Shown one piece after another: positions 11,318-24,357 of a stretch of DNA of 64,000 bases. The DNA comes from Petaurus breviceps papuanus (Eukaryota; Chordata; Mammalia; Diprotodontia; Petauridae), in the NCBI GenBank assembly GCA_028583685.1, contig JAMXIF010000073.1, positions 6,493,455 to 6,557,454 on the forward strand. Direction: 5' to 3'. The notes under the pieces are model-generated. The model did no database searches, was not told where the DNA came from, and saw only the letters and a program-made list of their open reading frames with translations. The stretch's first letter is position 1, and every line of letters begins with the position of its first letter. The position numbers were made by a program, and so were the translations under genes.

Positions 11318-13015
11318 TTTGGTGACAAGGATTGGATCGTGAAATATTGGACCTCTATTTGAAGGCAAAAGGGATTTAAAAGAAGAAATGGCTATCCCAG
11401 GTTAGGAGGATTTACCTTATCCCTCCCTAGCAAGGAAGTGGTCTAAAAGTGCAGGGCTCTGTGAAAATTGGGAACTGAGGTTACAGCAAGGAGAACCTAG
11501 AGATTTAGAAACATGTTTGCAAAGAATACCAATAAAATCAGGGAGAAAGCTAGAGGCAGTGTGTAGAAGGGGCTGGGTTTTACTAACAGGTTACCATATT
11601 ATGTGTAAAAGTAGAGAAGCTGTTGCAAGAGAAAACTCAAATGGAAAGGGAGTTGACTGCGTCAGACTCTCCTTTAGAAGAGAAAACTGAGGGTTCTTAG
11701 GTGGTAGAAGCAAGGGCTGTTCTGAATTTGACTCAGAAAAAGAAGCAGGAAAGAAACAGGAGGAAAATTCATACAGTTTTGGTAGAGACTGAGTCCAGTT
11801 ACCATGGCAACGACTTCCAGGAGAATGCATGTGTACAGAGAAAGATGCAGTGTTTCATGACCTGGCTTTTACAAGGGCAGAAGCTAACCTCATATTGAGA
11901 AAAAAAAAAAACAGGAGAATCAGAGAGGCCAGAGTTCAGATAGATAGTTGAGGATTTCACTCAGCAGGGGATTACTGATATAGTAAGCAGATTCACCCAA
12001 AGGATGGGAGAATCACTGATGTCTTGGATGGTGAGAATCAGTGATGAAGGAGCCAGAGGAGTATGGATAGATAGTGTGGAGTGCTTGAAATTTATAGATA
12101 CTTGTCTTTTGTCAAAAAGAATCCTTTTGTCCAGCAAACTTTGAGAGATTTTCATATGGCAGGAGGTAACAATATGACCTATCTGTTAGCTTTAATGCTG
12201 ATGGATGCAATAGAATGTACCCCTCTGATTCTATGTGGCCTAGTGGAGAGAGACCCTGGTACTCACTTAGAGACTGCATGAGAAAGTTGAAAGAAGTAAT
12301 GAAAACTGCTATCATGGTTGAAGATATAGATACATATCATGATATCCCCTTAGCAGTTCCTCAAAGGAATATCAGGTTCTTCCTGCTTATAAGCACCTAC
12401 TTCTGACTCTATTACTTGGTGAAATAGGGTACCCTCTTTCAGAGGAGCTGGATAATATTTCACAGCTAAGTGACTTAGGAGAATGGGGAAAAGATAAATT
12501 TCCTTAAGAGAGAAAAGTAAATGTCCAGCAAATTGAAAGTCAGAATAGATTCACAAGAAAAGAACTGTTTACTGCTCTATTGAGAGCAGAGGTTGATTTT
12601 AGAAGAATTGATGGTTTTCCAACTAATGAACTATACAAAATGTACCAACACAAGGGGCTTAATATTAGACAGAACAGGCCAGCAAGAACTGCCCCTATAG
12701 ATCCTCCTGAACCATTGTATCCAAATTTGTTACACCTTCAGTGAGAATAGGAAATTGGCCAAGCCCCAGCTCAGACTAAAGAAATATACAGATGAGATTA
12801 CAGAACCCATATCAATCTGACTATGTATTTGGAAAATGGATCAAATATTTTAACCATGGCATTGATTGATACTAGGGTGGAGGCCTCCCTTATTTATGGG
12901 AACCCAGACAAGTTTAAGCATGAAAATAATATTATCACAGGACTGGGAAGGGCTGAAATATCAGGCATACAAGACAAACATCATGAAAATTGGACAATTA
13001 CCTAAGAAAGAATAA
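11318..13015 (+). mobile_element. Internal remnant of the second fossil retrovirus
   Basis: Begins at a primer-binding-site-like sequence. The middle holds gag-like degenerate sequence, and 12820-13000 encodes a retroviral aspartic-protease-like piece (ALIDT...SLIYGNPDKF). Polymerase, envelope and 3' LTR are not seen; the element ends before a SINE at 13030. Broken with multiple breaks. Class unresolved. Confidence 0.55.
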
Positions 13016-13029
13016 ACTGTAAAAGGCTG

Positions 13030-13160
13030 TGCAATTAGAATTAAGTGATTTTCCCAAGGTCACACAGCTAGTATGTGTTAAGTGTCTGAGGCCAGATTTG
13101 AACTCAGGTCTTCCTGACTCCAGGGTCAATGCTTTATTCACTGTGCTACCTAGTCACCCT
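13030..13160 (-). mobile_element. WSINE1/MIR-type SINE
   Basis: Minus-strand copy with cccaaggtcacacagctagt, gatttgaactcaggtcttcc (B box) and the tRNA-like head tgtgctacctagtcaccct. Diverged, no clear target duplication. Confidence 0.8.
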
Positions 13161-13499
13161 AGTGACTTAGTTTTTATTATGTTTGAAAGAATCATTGAGG
13201 CTTTGGGACATTGAATGAAAGCAGAGGACAACACATAGGAAATAATTTGTGATTGTTTGAAGAGAACCTGTCCTGTCCCATGTAGACATGTGTGAAAACA
13301 GGAAATTAGTTCAGTGAGTTCAGTGATGGCAGAATCCAGCAGTGAAGAATTCCCAAGAGAGAACTCTCCAGTGTGGGAGGAGGACAGTTTCCTCCCAACC
13401 TCCCTGATGACCAGATTATAACCTTGTGAACATGCAAAGGTCAGAAGATCTGCAATTCCCATAGAAGTCAGTGGCAGTGTCTGAAGAGTAGCAGCAACT

Positions 13500-13975
13500 G
13501 ATGGTAGCATCTGAAGAAGGAGCTATGATTTTAGAAAAACATGGAAAGACTTGCACGACATAATAAAGAGCAGAATGAGCAGAACCAAGAGAACAGTATA
13601 TGCAGTCATAGCAATATTATTGTAACAATTACTTTGAGCAAATAAGTTATTTTGTCTATTATAAATACCCAAATTAACTGTAAAGAACATATGAAAAGAC
13701 ACTATCCTCATCTAGAGAAAGAACTGATGAATAGAAGTATGTATAGAATAATTTTATATATTTATATACCTATTTTGTCTAATGGTGGCTATCTCTAGGG
13801 CAAGGAGGAGAGGGAAGAATAAAAGAAATTTACCCGATAATTTTGTTGTATATTAAAAAGGAATAACAAGTTATTGCATAGTAGATTTGTAGTTTCACAT
13901 ATAATTATCTTTTTATGTACTAAATTATGCAAATGCTTGTTCTATTCCATAAATTAAAAAGAAAATTAAAAGAAG
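13500..13975 (+). mobile_element. L1 3' end remnant
   Basis: Carries the marsupial L1 3' wording (catggaaagacttgcacgac, gagcagaaccaagagaacag, a later tagggcaaggaggagaggga) ending in an A-rich tract. Only the ORF2 C-terminal end and 3' UTR remain. Confidence 0.7.
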
Positions 13976-14944
13976 CTAGAAGATATACCAAAGACAGTGT
14001 AGACAGATAGCTTGAGGAATCTTCAAGGTTACCAAAGCAAGAAGCCTAGAAGAGAGTTACACGTAAGGGGAAGCTAATGAGGACTCCCCAAGGGGAGAGA
14101 ACGACTTCTAGGAACTAGGGGCTATAGTTTAACCTTTGTTCACATGTGCTTTCTAAAAATTGAGCCCATTCTTCACAGGATCCTTATGTTTACAAAGGGA
14201 TAGGTGTCCTTTGTTTGTGGTGATGTGTCTGTAATCATTGACCTTATTATTCCTGCAAAGCACACCCAGTACAAACATGGGAGACAGAGTACTAGAAATA
14301 TTAGCAATTCTCAAGGTTACCCCTAGGACTCTGAGGAGAGTAGTAGTCAGTTGCCTTCTGGTGACCCACCCTTCCGATTCCAATACAACTTGGAGGTGAG
14401 CCCAGAAGTGATATTACATGTAAATGTCTTTTCCCATTTATTGGAAAAGCATTGAAAGCAATGACTATTTCATTTCTTCCTTTGGAGAACCAATACCAAG
14501 CACACACAGTATCTTATACCTACTACATAATATATAAATGTTTGCTGAATAGAAAGGCTTTTTTGTCCCACCAGAATCCTAAATTAGCTGTGGCAAATTC
14601 CTCTTCTTAAATACGAAAAGAACAAAAACAAAACCCACATATCTCTGCTTTTGCAGATAACCGAAACTGTTTTATTTCCACCCCAAGTTTATGATTTTTC
14701 TTCTCTATTGTATAATTGTCTATTATCTCTGGAATTAAATTCTCTCAGCTAATTTTTTCCTGAGTATCCTGATTCTTCCCACCTCTTCTAGTAGAGTGTG
14801 TGTCCTATTCAATCACATCCTTTCTCTCCACCCCCAATTCTACCATCATCTTGAAAACTTCAGTGTTCATTCTGGTGACCCTACTAACAACTTGACCTCT
14901 TGGGTCATTAAAAACAACAATATGATACCACGATATGAAAGCAG

Positions 14945-15080
14945 ACAGTTTATTATCCTCCTTCTATGAATAAAAAAACTGAGGCCCAGGATGGTGTGAC
15001 TTGTCTAAGTTTACCCAGTAAGTGTCAGAAACAGGATGTGAGCCTAGCTCTTTCAAATTCCAAACTCAAAACTTCACCAG
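14945..15080 (-). repeat. MIR-type SINE
   Basis: Minus strand: aaactgaggcccaggatggt, gacttgtctaagtttaccca and gtgagcctagctcttt. Confidence 0.65.
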
Positions 15081-15655
15081 CACTTTAAGTCAACTAAATG
15101 GACAACAATGACATAGATATCACCATCCTTGAAAGCATTCCATTTTCAACATGTATAACTCTAAGATCCTCCTCTCTTATCATAATCTCTTTTCTTTCCT
15201 CTTCTTCTATGACCTCACTCTTCCCACACCGAATCTTAAATTTCATCGTGGTCTCCAATCCATTGAATCCTTTCTCTTCTCCCAGTTTATCACCACTCTT
15301 GTAGCTTTCCTTCCCTCTTCTCAGTCAAACTCTACAATCAACCTTTTTAACAGGTTAAATCCCTTAAACCCTTACTCCCTTGTCCTCCATTGTTCCTACT
15401 CTGATAATTTCCAACTTGAGTCACCCCCCCTTTAACTCTCTTCTTAGCAACTAATCCCAAACCACTGAGCACTGCAGGAAAAAGTCACAGAACTGTGCTC
15501 ACAAGGTACCATATGAAGGCATGCTAAATAATATCAACTCAGTCCTTAAAACTACCTGCTAATTCTTTTATTCATCTCAGTGATTCTTTATCAAACTTCA
15601 CAAACCAGCCATTCCAAAATATATTCTTTCTCTTCAAGTCCCTATATTAATCCAT
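15080..15655 (+). repeat. L2 ORF2 5' part, decayed
   Basis: Pyrimidine-rich strand typical of L2 ORF2 with gacctcactcttcccacacc, caatccattgaatcctttct and a later catctcagtgattctttatc. Gapped, no open frame of length. Confidence 0.5.
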
Positions 15656-16289
15656 ACCCTCTTTCTTGCAGCAGATGACTTTGTTTTGTTTTACAAAAAC
15701 AACCAAATTCATTGCTAGCTCACCTACATTCCTATTTCATATCTCAAAACTTATCTTTATCTCTGTATTGATTCCCTATATATCTTGGGGATCAGATTTT
15801 CACAGAGAAATTTCCTTTAAAGATTTTCCCCAGTTTACTGTTTCTCTTCTAATTCTAACTGTATTGGCTTTCTTTGTGTACATTTTTCCCAATTATATGT
15901 TATCCACACTATTTCATCTTTCCATCTCCAAAAGACACATGGCATGCTCTGCCTGCTACTAGCCAATGTAGAAGAGATTAGGGAGTCTACTTTCAGACAT
16001 ATATGATGAAGTGCAATGTAAGTGCTCTGTTAGCCAGTTGGACATGTGGACAATCAACTGGTTCCAGTTGGTTAATTATGTGGTAAATTGATGGACCAAT
16101 TGGATGTTGAGCTGGAACTCAGAATTCATTCAAAAGACACTAACTGGCCAAGATACTTGCTTATTCCTGCCTACCTGCTGTTCAGGTAAGAGAGACATGC
16201 TGTAAGTTCTCAGCAGGGAGAAAAGTCTCAGGAATTTATTTCTCTGAAATTACTTCCACAAGGTCCTGAGCACAAATAGCCCTTAATTC

Positions 16290-16870
16290 TGTCATTGTTA
16301 AATCTATTTATCCTGCTTTTAGGTGGAGCATTAAAGAAGATTACGATTTTATGTGTTTTGCCACTAAAAATAAAAAGGAAAAGAAGAAGCAACTCCTCTT
16401 TTTTGATCTCTTTGGGATATAGACTTAGTAGTAGTATCTCTGAGCCAAAGGTTATGAATAATTTAAGAGACTTTTTTGCATAACTTAATAATTTTTAGAA
16501 GGGTTGAATCATTCACAGATCTACTGATGTACCTATTTTCACACAGCCTCTCTAGCATTTGTCATTTCCCTTTTTTTCTCAACTTTTGCCAATCTAATGG
16601 ATGTGAAGTAGCACCTCGGAGTTGTTTTAATTTGCATTTATCTAATTATTAGTGATTTCAAGTATTTTTAAATATGGTTATTTGAATCCTTTGCTTTGAA
16701 AACTACCTATTCAAATCCTTTAATCATTCATCCATTTGGGAATAACTTATTTTTATAAATTTGAATAATTTCTCTAAATATCTTAAAAATGAAACCTTTA
16801 TCAGAGAAATTTACCACAAATGTTTCCCCATTTACTTATTTCCCTTTTAAAGTTTGCTGCTTTAGTTTTG
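16290..16870 (-). mobile_element. L1 3' end, antisense
   Basis: Reads in reverse the L1 ORF2 end and 3' UTR: tgatctctttgggatataga, caatctaatggatgtgaagt and tttgcatttatctaatta. The same block recurs at 44210-44960 and 25515-25925. Confidence 0.75.
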
Positions 16871-16899
16871 TTTGTGCAGAATACTTCGCACTATTTATC

Positions 16900-17250
16900 A
16901 AGATCAATTCCGAATAGGTAATGACTTAGGCAGAAAGATGATATCACAAACACATTAGAGAAGCATGAAAGAAATTGACTGTAGGATTTATAGATAGGTA
17001 AAACGTTGATGACCAAACGAGGGATCACCAAGATACCTGAGGTGAACAATTTTGATTAAATAACAAAAAAAAAAAGATTGTGCACAAGATGTGTAGAGAA
17101 ATTACTCATTTATAAGAATAAGAGCCATTCTTCAATGAGTAAATGGTCAAGAGCTATGAATAGGTAGTTCTATCAAATAATTTTGATAGTTTGATATTGT
17201 AGTGAATATGTAAATGAGTTTAAAGAGTATTCTCATTTTTATTATGTTAT
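16900..17250 (+). mobile_element. L1 ORF2 3' fragment
   Basis: Contains tttataagaataagagccat and agtaaatggtcaagagctat, the marsupial L1 ORF2 wording also present at 46400. Low identity. Confidence 0.6.
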
Positions 17251-17479
17251 CAGAGTCTAGCTGTAAGCAATTATTTGTGTTTGTTATTTTGCACAGTGTT
17301 TCACAGTTGTATGCACACAATTTCTGTGACTATCTTGGAAAGTAGACTCCGATATTTTATATATTTTCTGCTTAATTTTGAACCAAATTGCTTTTGCTAT
17401 GCTCTTGGTTGTAGTTCTTGTTTGTTTCTTTACTACTGTAATACACACTCCTCTCTTTTTAACATTTTGCATAAATCAG

Positions 17480-17560
17480 TACATTTTAAAATAATAATAG
17501 CTGTTAATATTTATATAGTATTTACTATATGCTAACCACCATGTTAAATGCTTCAGAAGT
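17480..17560 (-). repeat. MIR fragment
   Basis: aataatagctgttaatattt followed by tatagtatttactatatgct, the 3' part of an antisense MIR. Confidence 0.5.
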
Positions 17561-18465
17561 TTTTCCTGCCTCTTAAGGATGTAATAGTGATTTTTATTAC
17601 TTTGCTACTAGCATGATTTGTTATACTAATAGTTTTTCTGATATTGAAACAACAGTGAATCTCTGGTATATATGCAACTTGATTATAATGTTAAGATCTT
17701 TTTAATATATTTCTGTAGCCTAGTCGATAATAAACTATTCAGCATGTTAGATTAAAATTTATAAGTGGTCAATGTTCTTCTACCAGTTTTATCTCTCTCC
17801 CTGTTTTATGTATCATGACCACATTTGTCTCATAGTTTTCTGCTTTCCTAATTGTTTTAGCTTCATGCCCAATTCATTGGTTTGTTCTTTCTCCATTTAT
17901 TTATGAAAATGTTTTATGCATAGATTTCCTTTAATGACTACCTTGACTGTGACACAAAATTTTTTAAATAACCAATAATACATTATTTATTAGAAACAAG
18001 AAACACTCAAAGCATTCACATGAAATTAAAATGAAGAGTTGCAGTGGAATTTATTGAAATTCTATTTCTATTGCCTTGGGGCAAATGAAGAATAAAAATC
18101 TGCCAAATGCTTTATTTTCCTTTCCAGTGAATAGACTGTTTCTGCTATAACTCATCAAACACTCTGTATCTAGCCAAAATGAGGCACTAGCTTTGATGTT
18201 TAATCTTCTACCCTCTGTGTATCTGTGCAGAATGTCAATTCTTGGAACATGCTTTCTGTACATTAAATTAAAATTCTTCTCTAAATTGCAAGGAGAAATT
18301 TGAGTTGCAACTTCTTTATGTCTTCTAATTTGATTTATAGGAATAATATTAATATTATTAATAATTAATATGATTCAGATGATCTAGTAATGTTGACTCT
18401 GGCAACTGGATAAGGATCACACTAAGCAGATTATATTAAAGTATAAATAGAACACTATAAGATAA
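17560..18465. other. AT-rich stretch, nothing recognised
   Basis: No gene, RNA or confident repeat seen. Scattered A/T runs; possibly decayed LINE. Confidence 0.4.
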
Positions 18466-18469
18466 ACAT

Positions 18470-18605
18470 TTATTAATCAATCAGTAAGCATTTATAAGAC
18501 ATACTGAACTAGGTGCTGAAAAAGATAAAAAGTTGAGATAAGACATAATTATTTCTTCAATTAACTTTCATTCTAGTAAGAGGATAAGACACCAACATGG
18601 ATAGC
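18470..18605 (-). repeat. L2 3' end, antisense
   Basis: acatttattaatcaatcagt, ctgaactaggtgctgaaaaa and cattctagtaagaggataag are the reverse of the L2 3' terminus. Confidence 0.65.
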
Positions 18606-18704
18606 TTTAACATATAATATTAATTGATAAACACAATACAGAGTTACAAAATTAAGTGTTGTGTGTTGACTATTATTTTTTAATTGATTATTTTTTATTG
18701 ATCC

Positions 18705-18875
18705 TGTACACAGTTTGCTTTGTATATAAGTGTTTGCATGTTGTCTTTTCTATTACGTTGTATGCTCCTTGAGGGCAGGGACTGTCTTTTGCCTGTTTTT
18801 GTAACCCTAGAGCTTAGCACAGTGCCCGAACACATAAGTATTAAATAGGTACTTAATAAATATTGAATGAATGGA
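18705..18875 (+). repeat. L2 3' end
   Basis: Very recognisable: gtatgctccttgagggcagg, gactgtcttttgcctgtttt, agagcttagcacagtgcccg, then acttaataaatattgaatga. Confidence 0.85.
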
Positions 18876-19669
18876 TGACTTCAGAGTGCTCTTCACTTGC
18901 TTTCCCTTTTACCTCTTGGTTCTTTAGAAATTACCCAGGTCTCTTTAAACACAAAAGACTGGCAAGACTGTTCAAGATAAAGCTAGAAATATATGAGCAA
19001 AATAATTGAAATGATCCAAACAAACAAAAACACTTTGGCAAGTACTCTTTAAGGGTGGATAGAATACAGATTATCCAAATATTTCATATTAGGGATCATA
19101 TCCTCTGAATAATTTTACATTAGCCCATCTCCTGTTCAGGTACAGATGGTCACCCCCCCATCATACAAATCTAACCATGTTGACCTCACAAAGAGAATTC
19201 TAGGAACCATGTCACAATCAATCAACCTGGTAAAGTCACACTGAGCATCCAGGGTAACTGGGACTCAAACCCATGGGGAGCTTTGGACCTAGAATTGGGA
19301 TTGTGCTATATAGGAACTGAACTAAACTATGAATCCTTCCCTTCCTCAAAGACTGAGGTAGTATTGGTAGAATGAGGAGGGGAGGAATTATGTTTGGGAA
19401 TATATTTGTATATATTTGTAGTGATACTTTTAAAATAAATATTCCTTTGTAAAATTTAGTCTCACTAAGTGACTAAATAGAACTAGGGACATAGGACCCA
19501 CCCCTACAAAATGAGGAGACACCATGGGTAGGGGCTGGCATCAATGGCAGAGAGCCTAGAACTTCAAATCCCCTTCAGTGCACTGGAGAGCCCAGGGGGA
19601 AGGGTGAAATGTAACATACTTAACCTTCAGACAATAGGGTCTGGGGTAATTAGCATTAAATTAATATAG

Positions 19670-19905
19670 CAATTCACCATTTATAAAGTTCTCTAAAGTA
19701 CTTTATCTTATTTGACTTTTGGAATAACATTGTGATATGGGTGAAATAAGTGCTATTCTTTGTTCATTTATTTGTTTGCTTGTAAGGGAACTGAGGCTCA
19801 CAGAGGGTGAGCGATTTGCTCAAGATGGCATAATGAGTAAACGGTGGGGCCAGGGTTAGAACAGAACTCCTTTAACTTTAAATTTAGCATTCTTTGAGCC
19901 ATAAC
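19670..19905 (-). repeat. MIR, antisense
   Basis: catttataaagttctctaaa, then gggaactgaggctcacagag and gatttgctcaagatggcata. Confidence 0.7.
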
Positions 19906-20094
19906 ATGATCTTTTTTTTTTGTCCTGTTTTCACAATGGCATCGTAAGATAAAATTGTAGATTCCAAAATTAGATTCAAAGCTTGGAAAGAACACTCAAA
20001 TGAACAAAACTTTTGGCTTCAGTCAACACTGAAATTCTTCTTAAACTCAGTTCTTGCTCCTGATCTCTCCCCATACAGGTCAGTGTTGTCTTCC

Positions 20095-20175
20095 CTCATT
20101 TGAAGGCTGGGTTCTTTTTGTCTAGCACAGTGCTTGATACAAAGCAGGTTCTTAATAAATATTTGTTGATTGATC
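20095..20175 (+). repeat. L2 3' tail
   Basis: tctagcacagtgcttgatac followed by ttcttaataaatatttgttg. Confidence 0.7.
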
Positions 20176-20224
20176 AGTTCTGGTTTTCTTATTCTGTTCT
20201 ATCCTACAATACCCAAGTCTTTCC

Positions 20225-20770
20225 AGTGAATAGATTGTTGGTTGGTTGGTATCCTTCACTCTTGAAGAGGACTAAAATGACATCACTACATTAAAGTCAA
20301 GTTTAACTGTGTTCAACCGTGACTGATCAGACCAATATGAGCTCGGAATGCTCTACCACAAGTCCAGCACAAACAGTCCGTGTGAACATTTGAGGTGGCT
20401 TCTCCTAATTTCTGCATCCTATATTTGAGCTGTTTCAATTCTGCTTTGCTCATAGAGCACAGCACCTTCTCTGATGAGGGTCCTGTGCCTGTGTCTCTCA
20501 TGTCATACAATCAATTCAAAAGTTCTTGAGAGTGGCCTTGTATTGCTTCTTTTGATCACCATATGAATCAACCCTGTGTGAGTCCTCCACAAAACAGTCT
20601 TTTTGGCAGGCATATGTTTTGCATTCAAACAATGTGGCCAACCCATCAGAGTTGCACTCTCTGAAGTAGAATTTGAATGCTTGGCAGTTTAGTTCAAGGA
20701 AGGACCTCAGTGTCTGGTACCTTATCCTGCCATGTGATCTTCAGAATCTTCCTAAGACAATTCAAATTGA
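20225..20770 (-). mobile_element. RTE-like LINE 3' fragment
   Basis: On the minus strand it encodes a decayed C-terminal region with CWTCGRAFRAHIGLISHG, a C2H2-like finger of LINE ORFs. The same sequence recurs at 52685-52848. RTE elements with such tails are known in marsupials; clade call is by wording and by the RTE-like tail of the MAR1 SINE in this window. Confidence 0.55.
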
Positions 20771-20779
20771 AGAGATATA

Positions 20780-22340
20780 CATATATGTATAGAGATAGAG
20801 ATAAATTATACATGACACAAGGATTCTTTTCTCAGGAAAGAATGTGAATTCTGCTTTAATTGAAAAGGCAATCAATCCACCAATCCACATTGCCTCTCTC
20901 AAATATAAAGCATCATTTTAATTCCTGAACATAGAGGGCAGACTGTAGTAACAACTCTCCAATGTAAGAGCCATAGCTATTTCTGTCTCTAAGAAGCTCC
21001 TCTTTCTTGGAGAGAGAATAAGAAGCATCAGATCTTAGGGTTTAGAGCTGAGAGGAGTTTTACTAAAGAGAACAACTGGTACTTGGTTCATGGGCATGCT
21101 CTTGCTGATTCTTCATCACAAGGTTCTTAGACAGTCTCCTCTTCTCCTGAGTGGGCTTCAAAGGCATGGAAGTGATGTAATTACTGAAAATAACTATCGG
21201 TAATGTTCCCGTGATTAGGGACAAAGAGTCCATTGACTGGATTGCTCAGGTTTTGATAGTGTCTCACCAACTAGACAAACCAGACATGTGCATTCAGTCT
21301 CTGAGCTGTGGATTATTACCTTACTTTGGTAAAACTTTCTCAAGAAACGGTGATAGTCTGTGTCAATGTCTATTCTTTTCCCCCACTTACCATTTTTGGC
21401 AATCAACAACTTGTTTTAAGACTGGAGTCACTTCAAATATATACAATATCATCTCATTTATCTAATTCAGAATTGATTTTTATCTTTAACAAGTTGGTTA
21501 TGTCACTGTACTTGGTTCATTCAGAAATGACTTCCTTTGCCTCTCTGCCATAATCAATCAGTTTCGTTTTCTGCATTGTTATTCATTGCTAGACATATCC
21601 TTCATATCCCACTCTCATCTTGATGAAAGTATTCCCAATACATTTGGTTCTCATTATTTATAGCAATTAGGTTCCAGGAAGTCACCACATACACTGAATT
21701 AGTAAATATTGAACCATTGCTCATAGGGGAAATACAAGGTTAAGTTTCTAGTGGGTATGAGCAAGTAGAAACATGTTACCAATGAAGAATTAGTAAAATC
21801 TTTGGTAAGAATTTTTTGGCAATTGGTAAATATGCCAAGAAAAATGGCATAAAGGATATGACAGAAAGTAAACCTGTTATGTAATGAGGTGAAGAGCTGC
21901 TGCTGTTTGTCAGAACCATAACATCATGGTGATGCCATGACATGCAAGTGAATTCAATTTAAGTGAGGGAGGGCTGTGCAAAGTCACTTTAACCTCCAGA
22001 GCCATCTGGATGCAGTGACCAGATATAGATCAGGACAAATGGAGATGTCCAAGGATGCTGTGGGAGATTGTGGCCTTTTCAAGCTAAGTTTGACTCATTT
22101 GACCGAGGCAACATCTATTCAATGATTAAGGCTTAATAAGGAATGAGGAAAAGAATGGCTTCTTTTAAAAAAAAAAAAAAGAAAGAAATCTGACAGGGGA
22201 AAACCCTCAGAGTATCCCACCACAACAAACTTTTGATTTTTACATTCACTCTGAGTCAATCAGGGACCAAACAATGACCAAGTGGGACTTGGCCTAGGAC
22301 CTATTATTGGTCAATAGAGATGATTAAAGGGGATTGGGCA
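20780..22340. other. No gene or confident repeat recognised
   Basis: A possible old DNA-transposon scrap lies at 21650-21740 (ggttctcattatttatagca, gaaccattgctcataggg). Otherwise nothing supported. Confidence 0.35.
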
Positions 22341-22645
22341 AAGCTTGTAGAAGGTGAAATTTTACTTGAGATTTGAAGGAATCCAGGAGGGGAAAATGAG
22401 GAGGGAGACAATTCCATACACGGGGAAGAGCCAGTGAAAACTTCTGGAATCTGGCTGGATATGGAATGTTTTATTTGAGGACAGAAAGGAGGCCAGAATC
22501 ACTGGTCAGTGGCACTTTCAGAGGCAGAGGTGGGGAATAAGGTATAAGAAGACTGGGAAAATAGGAAGGGGATAGGTTGTGATGGCCTTTGAATGCCAAA
22601 CAGGGTTTTATATTTAATACATAGCATAAAGTTATCATTAAAACC
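22340..22645 (-). repeat. L2 ORF2 3' part, antisense
   Basis: ttgagatttgaaggaatcca, gtataagaagactgggaaaa and ttgaatgccaaacagggttt are the reverse of L2 coding sequence. Ends next to a SINE insertion. Confidence 0.65.
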
Positions 22646-22655
22646 ATGGAATCTA

Positions 22656-22813
22656 GGGCGGCTAGGTGGCACAGTGAGTAAAGCACCGGCCCCAGAGTCA
22701 GGAGGACCCAAGTTCGGTTCTGGCCTCAGACACTTAACACCCACACAAAAATGCTAGCCATGTAACCTTGGGCAAGTTACTTAACCGCAATTGCCCTCCA
22801 AAAGGAAAAAAAA
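22656..22813 (+). mobile_element. WSINE1-like SINE with target duplication
   Basis: tRNA-like head gggcggctaggtggcacagt, B box, and tail ...attgccctccaaaaggaaaa. Target duplication ATGGAATCTA at 22646-22655 and 22814-22823. Confidence 0.9.
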
Positions 22814-23184
22814 ATGGAATCTAATGAAATCACCAATCAAAATACTATAGAGAGAAAAAAAGAATAAAAAGTAGTACACATGTCCATTCCCCTTTCAAGT
22901 TTCCCTTTTATTTCCTAAAAAAGAAGCTTATAAGAAAGATTTTTTACAACAATTTTTTTTAATTTCTACAAGTTTCATAACTGTCAAACTGGCATGACCT
23001 TACCAATGTTCTATGACCAGTAAGGCTTAAACTAACCCAGCCCACTGCTTTAGGTTACCATTTGCTGAGTGGTAGAGTGTTGTGAATCATCAAGGAAGAT
23101 TTTTAACAATAACTCTAAATCAAGTGGAACTTTACATCTATCTAGCTCTTAGGTATAATATCCCATATGCAGTTTGCTCCTATG

Positions 23185-23375
23185 GGAAGAATGCTGAACT
23201 TGGAATCAGGAGATCTGTATTCACATCTCTATTCTGCTTCTTTCTATCTGTGTGACCTCGAGCCAATCACTTCTCTGAGTCTCAATTTTCCCTTCAGTCA
23301 AATGAGGGTGCTAATATTTGCGCTACCTTTCTTATAAAGTTAGTATGAGAAAAGCACTCTGAAAGGTTCTAGAAC
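23185..23375 (+). repeat. MIR
   Basis: cttggaatcaggagatctgt, tgtgtgacctcgagccaatc, cttctctgagtctcaatttt. Confidence 0.75.
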
Positions 23376-23849
23376 TGAAAGAATGTGTTTGCTCCACTCA
23401 GTCTTTGCACAAGGAATGTCAAGACACACTTTATTTTCCCTAATTAGCAATTTTGCAAATGGATGTAGAAGAATTTCTCTGGCATTATTGGAGATCCTAT
23501 ATTCTACGAGAAGAGGACCCAAGCAAAGAAATCGGCTCATTTGTTGTTGGTCATTTGCCAGTGGAACCACCTGGTGTCAGATCCCTTTGACACCTGCAAG
23601 GAACCCAAAACCTCCCAAACCCCATTAGTTCTATGATGCCCTTACTAGGATTTAATCTCTGGTGCAAATAAACTGAAAAGTGTGTGTTTACAAAAGGATT
23701 ATAGAGCTGTTTACACTTCTTAGGAGGGGTACAGTACACTGAAGTAGCCTGTGAACTCAAGTATGTGCCAGGCAGAGGAGGAAAAGCAATTGACTTCCTC
23801 CTTCCTGACACCCTACGCGAGGGGTGTCCACAGGATTAGAAATGGAGCA

Positions 23850-24090
23850 GGGTGAAATGAAATACTTTATAAACGGCAAAGCACTTTCACATACATTTGT
23901 TTATTAGTCCTACGCCGTAAGTAGAGAAGGTATTGTTTCCATTTTACAGAGAAGGAAACTGAGGTGTATGAAATGACTTGTCCATAGTCACACATCTAAG
24001 AGATCATAACAGAGCTGAGACTCAAACCCGTTCCTATCTCTTGACAGAACTGGTACTAAAAGCTCTGTCTTTCAACGTGCAAGCCCAGGG
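23850..24090 (-). repeat. MIR, antisense
   Basis: attttacagagaaggaaact gaggtg, then agtcacacatctaagagatc and gctgagactcaaacccg. Confidence 0.75.
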
Positions 24091-24357
24091 TTTTCTTTAT
24101 TATAGCTACCATGCTTCATTTATAGGGTTGGAATTTTAGATGGATCTGGGCTTTGCCAGGAGAAAAGACAATAATTTCTCCCAAGACTATTTTTAAAAAT
24201 AAAATTGTGACCCTTTATTTTTATATCACTTTCATTTTCTAATTAATCTCTCAACACATTACCCAAAGAGTTATTCCTTATAACAGAAAAGAAAGAGGGG
24301 ATGGAAAGCAGTTCTAAAAATGTGATCACCATATCGACTGAGCTTGACAGTGTACAC

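Noticed and set aside
20313-20510. Zinc-finger-like CWTCGRAFRAHIGLISHG, taken at first for a host ZNF exon
   Set aside because: Part of a repeated LINE 3' fragment that recurs at 52685-52848, with stops and no tandem fingers.
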